Origin: Alphaproteobacteria bacterium
GTDB lineage: Bacteria > Pseudomonadota > Alphaproteobacteria > Micropepsales > Micropepsaceae
Direction: 5' to 3'
Assembly (NCBI GenBank): GCA_028865545.1
Contig: JAGWJY010000007.1
Span: forward strand, 33,409-97,408
DNA length: 64,000 nucleotides
Under the pieces are notes generated by a model. The model ran no database searches. It saw only the letters and a list, made by a program, of their open reading frames with translations, and was not told the origin of the DNA. Made by a program: the position numbers and the translations under genes. Shown piece by piece: positions 24,792-33,405 of the stretch (its first letter is position 1; each line of letters starts with the position of its first letter).

Positions 24792-25847
24792 TCAGCGTCG
24801 GCCAAGACCGCCGGCCGAAAGGCGCGCTGCGACGTGACTGTGCTGTTCGATTCGTATATTGGCGGCGCCAAGGAGGGCGGCGTAGGGGTGCAAGATAACC
24901 TGCGTCGGGATATCGGCGACGTAGCCCGACAGACGCCCCTTGGCTTCGAAACGGCGACGAAAGTCGCTGGCGCACAGCCAGTCAAACAGACGCGGCGCGA
25001 TGCCACCGCCCAGATACATGCCGCCGCGCGCGCCGAAGGTGAGGGCGATGTCTCCCGCGGCGTGTCCATAGATGCCGCAGAAGCGATTCAGTGCATCGAC
25101 GCAAAGCGCGTCATTGCGCGCCATGGCACGCCGTACGATTTCGTTGGGTGGCAGCGGATCGACATCGACGTCGCTCATTTGGCCAAGCGCCCATCGCAGA
25201 TTGCAGAGCCCCGGCCCGGACAGCACGCGCTCCAAAGATACCCGCCCGAAACGCTCCGTCAGCAATCTTAGAATTTCGATCTCCGCCTCGTCGGCGGGAG
25301 CGAAGGCCATGTGTCCGCCCTCGGTGGCGGCAACGACGGCGCTGTCGCCTTGTCGGACAACGGCCGCGACGCCGAGGCCGGTACCAGCGCCGACGATGCC
25401 GACGGTGATGCCGTGATCGACCGTCTTTGTCGGACCGATTGTACCGACGTCACGGTCGGTCAGATACTCCATCGACATCGCGAGCGCGACGTAATCGTTG
25501 ATCAGTTTCGCGGAGGCGAAGCCATGCTGAACGATCGCCGCCTCGGAGAACTTCCAACGGCCGTTGGTAAGGCGGGCCTCGCCGTTTTCGATCGGCCCAG
25601 CAACCGCTATCACGGCGCTGTCGGGGCGCGTCTCGGTGCGGCTCAGGAAATGCTCGACGGCATCTTCGAAAAATTCGAAGGCCGCGCATGGAAAACTTTC
25701 GCAGGCATAAATTCGTGGCGTCGAGCCCGCAAGGTCTGCCAAGGCGAAACGAACATTCGTGCCACCGACATCTGCGACGAGCCGAAGCTCGACCTCCACC
25801 GAACGGTCCGTCGCGTCGGCGAATGAAGGCGTCGAACGTCGCAACAT
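24792..25847 (-). CDS. glk: glucokinase (Glk family)
   Basis: 351 residues from ATG 25847; TTG 25865 is in frame. The ATP-binding LVADVGGTNVRFALAD, the sugar-binding LINDYVALAMSMEYL, GAGTGLGVAA and the HMAF loop (TEGGHMAFAP) are those of the Glk (PF02685) family rather than ROK kinases. It phosphorylates glucose in the cytoplasm. Next to a LacI regulator and the xyloglucan locus, it would process glucose released by backbone and side-chain trimming. The C-terminal HPYAALLGAAN is also typical of the family. Confidence 0.92.
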   Translation of the reverse strand: MLRRSTPSFADATDRSVEVELRLVADVGGTNVRFALADLAGSTPRIYACESFPCAAFEFFEDAVEHFLSRTETRPDSAVIAVAGPIENGEARLTNGRWKFSEAAIVQHGFASAKLINDYVALAMSMEYLTDRDVGTIGPTKTVDHGITVGIVGAGTGLGVAAVVRQGDSAVVAATEGGHMAFAPADEAEIEILRLLTERFGRVSLERVLSGPGLCNLRWALGQMSDVDVDPLPPNEIVRRAMARNDALCVDALNRFCGIYGHAAGDIALTFGARGGMYLGGGIAPRLFDWLCASDFRRRFEAKGRLSGYVADIPTQVILHPYAALLGAANIRIEQHSHVAARLSAGGLGRR

Positions 25848-25915
25848 AGGAGTAATCCAATCCAATAGTTAACAGCGCCGCATGCCGTTACTCACGACGC
25901 AAAACGTTGCTCTTA

Positions 25916-25936
25916 TTAATATGATAAATATTTTCC
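25916..25936. promoter_or_regulatory. AT-rich dyad upstream of glk
   Basis: TTAATATGATAAATATT, about 70 bases before the glk start, is one copy of a motif also found before the secreted unknown gene, GH95, GH35, TonB receptor 1 and halogenase 1 genes. Candidate operator; binding protein unknown. Confidence 0.45.
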
Positions 25937-26162
25937 TTGTAAAGCGGTATCACAGTCTTTGCGATGCGAAGAACGAGCGCGCGCAACCGATCTGTATAAA
26001 ATATGTGCAAACGGCTGTTTGTTGCCGCCTTCAAGTGTTGTTCGGAATCTAATTGTAGCCGCCCCGCCAGATTGCTCTGGCATGCGGGCGTTCGACCGCC
26101 TAGTGCGCTATTTTCAAGGTTTATTTCTAATTCCACGTTATCGGGTAACGGCCGCAGCGAAG

Positions 26163-27281
26163 TCAACGTGTTTGTCGGGGAGGCGCCGCGGATTCGCGTT
26201 CGATGAGCGAATGGGGGACGAGGTGATTGCGCGGTTTTGGCTGTCCGCCTGATCTGATGACCTGCATGTTTTGCACGATAACGTCGATCGCCGCCGCCGC
26301 AATATCGTGAATCGGTTGGCGGATGGTCGTTAGTTGCGGCCACACCGAGCCCGCGATTGTGTCGTCGAAGCCGACGACGGAAAGATCGGTCGGGACGTTC
26401 AGCCCTTTGCGATGGGCGACGGACATGACGGCAGATGCCATGTCGTCATTGGTGGCAAAAATAGCGGTGGGCATCGCTTCGGTTGTCAGGATCTGTTCGC
26501 CGGCGTCCAGGCCTGAACGGTAACTGTTCAGCCCCTGGGCAACGATCGGCTCGTCAACCGTCTGTTTTGCATCGCGCAATGCTGCTTCGAAACCCTGGAA
26601 GCGCCGGATGCTCGATGTGTGACCGGGATGCCCCTTGATAAAGCCAATCCGGCGATGTCCCAGCTTCAAGAGGTAGTTGGTCATCTCGTAGGCGGCGCTG
26701 AAATCGTCGATTCCGACGCATGTCACTTCGCCGCGAAATCCTCCGGTGGCGAGAGCGACAACGGCAACGCCGGCATTTGTCAATTCGGCAATCAATTCTG
26801 ATGCCTCGCTTACGGGTGCCGTCAGCATCATCCCGGTGATCCCACCCTTGACGAGATTGCGAACGGCAGCGCATGCGGCCTCCGGGTTGCTGATCTCGCA
26901 TTTGTCGACGACGAGCTGAGAACCGTTGCGGCTGCTGCTGTCGAGGGCACCGATCAACAATTCGCTGAAGTAGGCCACGCTCGGGTTGTTGTAGAGCAGG
27001 CCAATGCGAATCTCGGCGGCGCTGGCCAGGCTGCGCGCAGCTTTGTTTGGCCTGAACTGTAATTCGTTTACCGCTTGAAGGACGGCAGCACGGGTATTGT
27101 CATCGACATTCGGCGAACCGTTGAGGACGCGCGAGACGGTTGTCTTCGAGACCTGGGCGCATCTGGCAACGTCGTAGATCGTAGCGACGTTCTGGCTCTT
27201 GTTACCGGCCCTGCCTGTGGTTCTGGATTCCACAGCTGTTTTGCGAATTGTCCCCGCAGTCATAAGTGCATTTTCCGACAT
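26163..27281 (-). CDS. LacI-family transcriptional regulator
   Basis: 372 residues from ATG 27281. An N-terminal extension of about 30 residues precedes the helix-turn-helix TIYDVARCAQVSKTTVSRVL and hinge helix (PNKAARSLAS). The periplasmic-binding-protein-like sensor follows, with GLLYNNPSVAYFSELL, GFIKGHPGHTSSIRRFQGF, AIFATNDDMA and SVVGFDDT. In Caulobacter-like bacteria such regulators repress TonB receptor and glycosidase genes until the sugar appears. CG-centred palindromes of LacI type before both TonB receptor genes and GH35 are plausible targets. Confidence 0.93.
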   Translation of the reverse strand: MSENALMTAGTIRKTAVESRTTGRAGNKSQNVATIYDVARCAQVSKTTVSRVLNGSPNVDDNTRAAVLQAVNELQFRPNKAARSLASAAEIRIGLLYNNPSVAYFSELLIGALDSSSRNGSQLVVDKCEISNPEAACAAVRNLVKGGITGMMLTAPVSEASELIAELTNAGVAVVALATGGFRGEVTCVGIDDFSAAYEMTNYLLKLGHRRIGFIKGHPGHTSSIRRFQGFEAALRDAKQTVDEPIVAQGLNSYRSGLDAGEQILTTEAMPTAIFATNDDMASAVMSVAHRKGLNVPTDLSVVGFDDTIAGSVWPQLTTIRQPIHDIAAAAIDVIVQNMQVIRSGGQPKPRNHLVPHSLIERESAAPPRQTR

Positions 27282-27660
27282 TGTGTACGGCGCCGCAAGT
27301 GCCGTGCATGGCTTTGCACTGCACCTGGTGTTGTCTCCGCGGACATGTCTGCTTGAAGGCGATGTCTATCGAAACGACAACCTTTCATCGTTTGGAGATC
27401 TCGGGAGATGCCAGCCAATTTAAGAATGAATGACAAGTGCCGTTACCCGGCAGTTGTGCCGGCACGTCTAATGAGGAATACGGATCTGACGCCGAGAGCC
27501 TTTGATTGCGTCCCGAATGACGCACGCGGGTTCGCGTCCCGCTTCTTTGCGCCGACGATGGATTAGGCAGGCTTATAGCTGCTTTTTGGATGCTCGGAGA
27601 GGTCGTGGAGAGTGTGGCACTTATGAAGCACCAAACCAAAAAATATTATAAATAGACTAA

Positions 27661-27674
27661 TTTGCGCTTGCAAA
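27661..27674. promoter_or_regulatory. palindrome TTTGCGCTTGCAAA
   Basis: An inverted repeat TTTGC/GCAAA around CGCT-type centre. A nearly identical element (TTTTTGCGCTGCAAAAA) lies upstream of GH35 at 47191-47207. In both places a LacI-type site follows within 30 bases. Confidence 0.4.
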
Positions 27675-27683
27675 AAACTGGCA

Positions 27684-27712
27684 GGTAAACGCTGTCTATG
27701 GTATCGGTAACG
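27684..27712. promoter_or_regulatory. LacI-type operator pair before TonB receptor 1
   Basis: GGTAAACGCTGTCTATG at 27684-27700 matches 15 of 17 bases with a site 11 kb away before TonB receptor 2 (38450-38466), at a similar distance of about 300 bases from each start. It runs into TGGTATCGGTAACG at 27699-27712, a second CG-centred half-palindrome. LacI proteins bind CG-centred palindromes of this kind. Confidence 0.55.
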
Positions 27713-27914
27713 TGATGCCTGACAAAGCTGACCGAAGACGTCGGTAGAGATCAGGCGAGGGCATTCGTACAGGGAGTGCAAGTGTTCCAGGGGCAACAAT
27801 TTCTAATATTATCATGCTATTAGGGTAGTTTTTGCAGCTGCTTTGGTGTCCTGGAAATGGGCGCTCTTAGGGCAATGTGCTGCAACTGCTCCCTAAACTC
27901 AGGCGGACATGCAC

Positions 27915-27933
27915 TAATTGTATGATTAATAAG
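27915..27933. promoter_or_regulatory. AT-rich motif before TonB receptor 1
   Basis: TTGTATGATTAATAAG lies within this span, about 55 bases before the GTG start, and resembles the AT-rich dyad found before other locus genes. It could also serve as a -10 region (TATGAT). Confidence 0.35.
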
Positions 27934-27985
27934 AAAAATCTGGTGCTGGCGACAGCTGGCGCAGAAACAAATCGGGAGGAATGAC

Positions 27986-30900
27986 GTGAGAAACTTGGTG
28001 CAAGCAGAATCGATGGGGCAGCGGAGCAGACTTCGACTGCATAAGGTACTGCTCGGAAGCGTCTCTGCTTTGGCGGTTGGTGCACTTATTGGACCGGCGC
28101 TTGCGCAGGACAACGCCGCGCAACCGGTCGAAACGGTGGTCGTCACCGGTATCCGGGCGAGTTTGCAGTCGGCGCAGTCGATCAAGGAAAATTCCAGTCA
28201 GGTTGTTGACTCGATCACAGCGGTTGATATCGGCGCACTTCCTGATCGTAACGTCGCCGACGCGCTTCAGCGCGTGCCTGGCGTGACACTCCAGCGCACT
28301 GACCAGAATCGTGATCCTGTGCGCTACGGCGGTACCGGCAACGGTGTATATATTCGTGGCTTGGCTTGGGTTAACAGCCTCGTAAACGGCCGCGACGAGT
28401 TTTCCGCTTCGAACGGCCGTTCGCTGAGCTTCGCTGACGTTTCCGCCGATTTGCTGTCGGGCGTGAATGTCTACAAGAATCCCGATGCCAAGATGATCGA
28501 AGGTGGCGTTGGCGGCACGGTCGATCTCTTGACCCGCAAACCATTCGATCAAGACAGCCGGCTGATCGCTGCGTCGGCGGATTACACTTATGGCGATCTG
28601 ATCGGTAAGGGGCATTTCTCCGGCAATGCGCTATATAGTGACCGCTGGGATACCAAGATCGGTGAAATGGGTGCGCTGCTGTCGGTCGACTATCAAGACC
28701 AGCAGAACCGCACCAACAGTTACTCTCTCAGCCATTTCGATTGCGTGGACGCGTCGACGCCTGGCAGTTCGCCGTCACTGTACGGTTCCACGGCCTGTAA
28801 CGCGATAACAACAAGCAATCGCCGGTACATTCCAAACTATCTGGATTGGCGACAGATTGACTGGGAACAAAAACGCCTGGCGTTCGACGGTTCATTCCAG
28901 TGGCGTCCGAATGACGAATGGCTTTTCACGGCGGAGGCCTTTTATTCCAAAGCAGATCCCACCGATATTGAACACTCACTTCCCTATAACGTTCCGCAGG
29001 ATCCGACCTCATCAGCTGTCAATTACACATATGACCCGAATGGGACTTGGACCGGCGGAACCATCACGAATGGTCAGACGGGCGGCATAGACACGCGTGT
29101 TGGCAGGCATCACGACTTCAACGGCGATTACACGTTCAACGCCAAATTCAATCCAAGCGAAGCGTGGGCATTTTCAGCAGATGTGCAGTACACGGAGTCC
29201 AGGGCGACCAACTACAGCATGACGGCCTATACCGACATGGGGAACCCAAATGACGCGGGGACTCCCGGAGTGCCTGGGGAGAACGTAAAAATCGACCTGA
29301 CAGGCAGTACGCCGGTGCTCTCAGTGAGCGATCCAGCAGCAATGGCGGTCGGTACAAATTACTACTACTCCGCCGCCATGGACCACATGGAGAACAACTT
29401 CGCGCATTCCTGGGCCTATCGAGCTGACGGGTCGTACACGTTCCATGATCAGGATGGCTGGCTAAAGTCGGTCGACTTTGGTTTCCGCGGGGAGATGAAA
29501 CAAGCTGTCACCCGACAGACCGGATATAATTGGAGCCTTTTGAGCCACCAGTCGTGGGGCGGCGGTCCTCCAGTCTTCATGGGGCAAACTGGCTACACGG
29601 GTGGAACACAGAACCCCGCACTGCCCGGCACTGTATCGCTGTTCAACTATGGCAGCTTCTTTGGCAGCCAAGGCCCCCAGGCTTGGTTCGTCAATCCGAA
29701 TTTTCTTCTGTCGGGAACGTCCAACATCTATTCCATCCTAAAGGACACGGAGAGCGCCGGCTGGGGGTGGACGCCTTACGCGACGCAGCAGAACTGTCCG
29801 AAGGGCGTCGATGTCAAGTGCAATGCCATCTACGGTGGGTTTACACCGGAAGCTGACAACGTCAGCGCGGGTATCAACGACCAGAAGGAAGATACCTTCG
29901 GTGGATATTTGATGGTCAACTACGGCCACGACGATTTTCTCGGCACGGGCGTTCCGGTCGATGGCAACATCGGTGTACGTATTGTCCAGACACAGGACCA
30001 GACGACACAAGGTAAGCTGGTTCTTCCGTCAATCTCGAGCGGATGCTCGTCGCCGCCAGCATCGTCTTGCGCCGACTACAACACGGCGATCGCATTTTCG
30101 AACGGCGGCGGTTCAGTGACTATTCCCGCTGTGTCAAATACGTATACGGACGTGCTGCCGAGCTTTAACTTCCGCGCGCATCTGAGTGATACCCTACAAG
30201 CCCGCTTTGCCTTCTCGCAAGGGATTGTGCGGCCTGACTTCAGCTACACCCAAAATTTTGACTCTTTGGGCTTTGGTTTCGGTCAATCGGGAACGGCGCT
30301 TGAGGGCACTTTCAATAGCGTCACTACAGGGCGGACAGGCACCGGCGGCAATCCTTACTTGAAGCCGATGCACGCCAATAACTACGACGCCAGCTTGGAG
30401 TGGTATTTCGCGCCGACTGGCAGCTTAACGTTTGCCATGTTCCACAAGGACTTGACGAATTACTTCCTCACCGGACCGGTACCTGTGACGTTCACCAACA
30501 ATGGAGTCACGGAAACGTTCCAGGTGACGGAGACGGTCAATGGCAGCAAAGGCAAGGTTGAAGGCTTCGAACTTGCATATCAGCAGTTCTATGACTCGCT
30601 GCCTGGCTTTTTGGGTGGGTTTGGCCTGCAGGCGAATTACACGAAAATCTACAATAGCGGTGGCGCTAATCCGACGGTCAATCTCTTTGAGACTGTCGAA
30701 ATCGGTAACGCTCAAGCTCCTCTTCCTCTCGAAGGTATGTCGCCAGACAGCTACAACCTTGCGCTGCTGTACGAGAAGTACGGGATCTCCGGCCGATTGG
30801 CGTATAACTGGCGTTCGCGCTTCCTGCTGACAAGTTCGGCAGCAAACGTCAATCAGCCGATCTGGTCGGAAAATTATGGGCAGCTCGATGGGTCGATCTT

Positions 30901-31057
30901 CTATACCTTCATGAGCCACTACAAGATCGGTATTCAAGCGACCAATCTGCTGAAATCTTCGACGATCCTTGACGTCGGATATACCAACTACCATCCACGG
31001 TATGATTGGATCGAAACAGATCGTAAGATTTCTCTTGTTCTCCGCGCCAACTGGTAA
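27986..31057 (+). CDS. TonB-dependent receptor 1
   Basis: 1023 residues from GTG 27986, chosen because GGGAGG lies 8 bases upstream and the nearby ATG at 27980 runs straight into a stop. A signal peptide is cleaved near residue 40 (GPALAQ). A TonB-box-like ETVVVTG and the plug domain (DIGALPDRNVADALQRVPGV, EGGVGGTVDLLTRKPFD) follow, then a long barrel ending in LVLRANW. It belongs to the large carbohydrate-type receptors of alphaproteobacteria and xanthomonads. Within this locus it probably imports xyloglucan oligosaccharides through the outer membrane. It is paralogous to receptor 2 (38772-41945). The LacI and AT-rich sites upstream suggest substrate induction. Confidence 0.95.
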   Translation: MRNLVQAESMGQRSRLRLHKVLLGSVSALAVGALIGPALAQDNAAQPVETVVVTGIRASLQSAQSIKENSSQVVDSITAVDIGALPDRNVADALQRVPGVTLQRTDQNRDPVRYGGTGNGVYIRGLAWVNSLVNGRDEFSASNGRSLSFADVSADLLSGVNVYKNPDAKMIEGGVGGTVDLLTRKPFDQDSRLIAASADYTYGDLIGKGHFSGNALYSDRWDTKIGEMGALLSVDYQDQQNRTNSYSLSHFDCVDASTPGSSPSLYGSTACNAITTSNRRYIPNYLDWRQIDWEQKRLAFDGSFQWRPNDEWLFTAEAFYSKADPTDIEHSLPYNVPQDPTSSAVNYTYDPNGTWTGGTITNGQTGGIDTRVGRHHDFNGDYTFNAKFNPSEAWAFSADVQYTESRATNYSMTAYTDMGNPNDAGTPGVPGENVKIDLTGSTPVLSVSDPAAMAVGTNYYYSAAMDHMENNFAHSWAYRADGSYTFHDQDGWLKSVDFGFRGEMKQAVTRQTGYNWSLLSHQSWGGGPPVFMGQTGYTGGTQNPALPGTVSLFNYGSFFGSQGPQAWFVNPNFLLSGTSNIYSILKDTESAGWGWTPYATQQNCPKGVDVKCNAIYGGFTPEADNVSAGINDQKEDTFGGYLMVNYGHDDFLGTGVPVDGNIGVRIVQTQDQTTQGKLVLPSISSGCSSPPASSCADYNTAIAFSNGGGSVTIPAVSNTYTDVLPSFNFRAHLSDTLQARFAFSQGIVRPDFSYTQNFDSLGFGFGQSGTALEGTFNSVTTGRTGTGGNPYLKPMHANNYDASLEWYFAPTGSLTFAMFHKDLTNYFLTGPVPVTFTNNGVTETFQVTETVNGSKGKVEGFELAYQQFYDSLPGFLGGFGLQANYTKIYNSGGANPTVNLFETVEIGNAQAPLPLEGMSPDSYNLALLYEKYGISGRLAYNWRSRFLLTSSAANVNQPIWSENYGQLDGSIFYTFMSHYKIGIQATNLLKSSTILDVGYTNYHPRYDWIETDRKISLVLRANW

Positions 31058-31076
31058 TTGAGACGTAAAGCTATAC

Positions 31077-31124
31077 CCTCCGGCACAACCACCTAAAATT
31101 TGGTGATTGTGTCGGAGGTTTTTT
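31077..31124 (+). terminator. rho-independent terminator after TonB receptor 1
   Basis: CCTCCG at 31077-31082 and the following CACAACCACC pair with GGTG...TTGTG and CGGAGG ending at 31118, then TTTTTT. It separates the receptor from the next gene. Confidence 0.88.
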
Positions 31125-31182
31125 CTGCAGCACGAGGGTGTATGGCGCGGCTCGCTGGCACCGGATACGCTGCTGGCGCCGC

Positions 31183-31203
31183 TTAATCTGATAAATATTC
31201 TCG
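31183..31203. promoter_or_regulatory. AT-rich motif before the secreted unknown gene
   Basis: TTAATCTGATAAATATT differs by one base from the corresponding 17 bases upstream of glk (25916-25932). It lies about 150 bases before the ATG at 31355. Confidence 0.42.
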
Positions 31204-31354
31204 TTCAAAATGCCGTGCACTTACTTGCGTCAGGTTCGTCGGCGCTTATGCTTGTCTGCGCTATCACTTTACGATCCCGCTGTTTCTGCAGAATTTGGAT
31301 TGGTGCTGCGCAGTTCCATGCGCGCCCAAATAAAAGAGGAAGGCGAGGGGCACG

Positions 31355-33307
31355 ATGCGATTTGTCCGCGCAGCGATTTGTATGGTATTTTTTCTGTCGC
31401 TGATGTTGGTCTCTGGCGCCAAGGCGCAAGACGTGGCAAAGCACGGGCATTACAAGAATTTCCGCGTTGCAATCTACGTCGTGGTCAATGCCACCAAGGA
31501 ACTGGTTGACCCAAAGGTCTTTGCTGAGCAATACGACCGCGTCAGTCGACAGCTCAAGTTCGACAAGGTGTACATCGAAGTTTATCGCAACCATTTGTTT
31601 GCAACTGACGCAGAGATCGAGACCGTCAAGAAGGAATTTGAAGCTAAGGGTATCGCTGTAGCCGGCGGCGTCACGTTGGCCGCTGGCGGGGCCGGTGGGC
31701 AGTTTGGAACCTTCGATTATGAGGACGAAACTGACCGCGAAGAATGCAAGAAGGCCGCGGAATTGGCTGCGAAGCACTTCAATGAAGTGATCCTTGACGA
31801 TTTCTTCTTCTACACAAGCAAGAGCGACGCTGACATCGCTGCCAAGGGAGCCCGGAGTTGGACGCAATATCGTCTCGACAAGATGCGCGAGGTCGCGCAG
31901 GACTTGGTGCTTGGGCCGGCCCGGGCAGTCAATCCGAACGTCAAGATGATCATCAAGTACCCGAACTGGTACGAGCATTTCCAAGGTCTTGGATACGACC
32001 TGGAAAAGGAATCGCACATGTTCGATTACATCTATACCGGCACCGAGACACGTGACCCTCTGATTACCGACCAACTCCTGCAGCAGTACGAAAGCTACGA
32101 GATCGTCCGCTATTACGACAACATCCGGCCTGAAGGAGGTAACCGCGGTGGCTGGGTCGATACCTACAGTTTGCGCTATGTCGACCGCTATGCCGAGCAG
32201 TTATGGGACACGCTGTTCGCCAAGGCGCCAGAGATCACACTGTTCAATTGGTATGACATGGCCGGCCCATTCCCTGCAGTGGCGGGCGACCGTGCCCAAT
32301 GGGAGAGGGCACCGACCAGCTTCGATTGGAACGCTATCGTGAAGTCATATCATTCCGCCGGAAGGAATGGCCCCGGCCCTGGCTGGGCGACTGCCGCCGA
32401 CGCCGCTCTCACAGGTGTGGACAACGTTCTTGGAAAATTAGGGAATCCAATCGGAATCCCAAGTTATAAACCGTACCAGTCGGACGGCGAAGACTTTCTG
32501 CAGAATTACTTGGGCAATGTTGGCATCCCGATTGAGATGACGCCGAATTTTCCGACAAATGCCAAACTCGTACTGCTCACCGAAGAGGCAAAGTACGACC
32601 CCGACATCGTCAAGAAAATCGAACACCAGCTTGCATCCGGTGGAAACGTCGTAATCACGTCTGGTCTGCTGCGCGCTTTGCAGAATAAAGGCATTAAAGA
32701 TGTGGTCGAGTGGGAGGATACCGGCCGGATCATTTCGATCCACGATTTTCTCAACGGCTTTGGCGCTGGTAACGGCACAAGCCTGAACGACCCCAAGCAT
32801 GACAATCCGTCTATTCTGTTCCCCGAAATTCGCTTTTACACCAACGATTCATGGGGAATTGTTCGCGGAGTCGCTGGCGCTAAAGGCGATCCGATTCTTT
32901 TGATGAATCACTACTCTAAAGGCGTCATCTATCTACTGACGATTCCGGAGAACGAAGGCGATCTCTATAATCTGCCGCAGGGCGTGATTACGCAGGTAAA
33001 GAACTACCTTCTGGCTGATTTTCCCGTGCGTATCGATGCGCCGCCTCTGGTCAGCCTGTTTGCCTATGACAATAACGCGTTCATCGTTGAATCCTATAGA
33101 TCGACAGTCACGCATGCGAACATTGTCGTGCCCGGTACAGGCGTGAAGGTACGTGATCTGGAGACTGGTAAGCTTCTGATTGCGGAAAACGCTGTGAAAG
33201 CCACCGCTGACCCGCGTCGTCGACACACCTATCCGGAACCACCACGCACGACTTTCCACGTTACGATCAATCCGCACTCCTATGTGGCGTACCGTATCGA
33301 GAAGTAG
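31355..33307 (+). CDS. secreted protein of unrecognised family, possible new glycoside hydrolase
   Basis: 650 residues from ATG 31355 with GAGGAAGG and GAGGGG just upstream. A signal peptide ends near residue 24 (SGAKAQ). The first 330 residues look like a TIM barrel: alternating strands and helices, FRVAIYVVVNATKEL, KVYIEVYRNHLFATDAEIETVKKEF-type repeat, then acidic motif EVILDDFFFY, IIKYPNWYEHF and DYIYTGTETRD. Residues about 390-560 (KLVLLTEEAKYD, GGNVVITSGLL, DPILLMNHY, GVIYLLTIPEN) resemble a GATase-like domain as found C-terminal in some glycosidases. A beta-rich tail follows. The Asp pair in ILDDFF could be catalytic. I do not recognise the family. It sits between a TonB receptor and GH74, so a role in xyloglucan or a co-occurring glycan is likely. 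Confidence 0.7.
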   Translation: MRFVRAAICMVFFLSLMLVSGAKAQDVAKHGHYKNFRVAIYVVVNATKELVDPKVFAEQYDRVSRQLKFDKVYIEVYRNHLFATDAEIETVKKEFEAKGIAVAGGVTLAAGGAGGQFGTFDYEDETDREECKKAAELAAKHFNEVILDDFFFYTSKSDADIAAKGARSWTQYRLDKMREVAQDLVLGPARAVNPNVKMIIKYPNWYEHFQGLGYDLEKESHMFDYIYTGTETRDPLITDQLLQQYESYEIVRYYDNIRPEGGNRGGWVDTYSLRYVDRYAEQLWDTLFAKAPEITLFNWYDMAGPFPAVAGDRAQWERAPTSFDWNAIVKSYHSAGRNGPGPGWATAADAALTGVDNVLGKLGNPIGIPSYKPYQSDGEDFLQNYLGNVGIPIEMTPNFPTNAKLVLLTEEAKYDPDIVKKIEHQLASGGNVVITSGLLRALQNKGIKDVVEWEDTGRIISIHDFLNGFGAGNGTSLNDPKHDNPSILFPEIRFYTNDSWGIVRGVAGAKGDPILLMNHYSKGVIYLLTIPENEGDLYNLPQGVITQVKNYLLADFPVRIDAPPLVSLFAYDNNAFIVESYRSTVTHANIVVPGTGVKVRDLETGKLLIAENAVKATADPRRRHTYPEPPRTTFHVTINPHSYVAYRIEK

Positions 33308-33405
33308 GACAAATCAATCCAGATGTAGGCGAGGGGAAAGTTACTGCACGCGCAGCCATCTTGGCAGCAGTTATTCCGTTGATAACAATGGCAGGTACGT
33401 GCCGG

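Larger units (their letters stand above)
27282..27985. other. long regulatory gap before TonB receptor 1
   Basis: About 700 bases between the divergent LacI gene and receptor 1. It holds operator-like sites (listed separately) at 27661, 27684 and 27915, and a possible leader hairpin at 27715-27764 (ATGCC/GGCAT, TGA/TCA, inner CCGA/TCGG). No credible gene. Confidence 0.5.
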
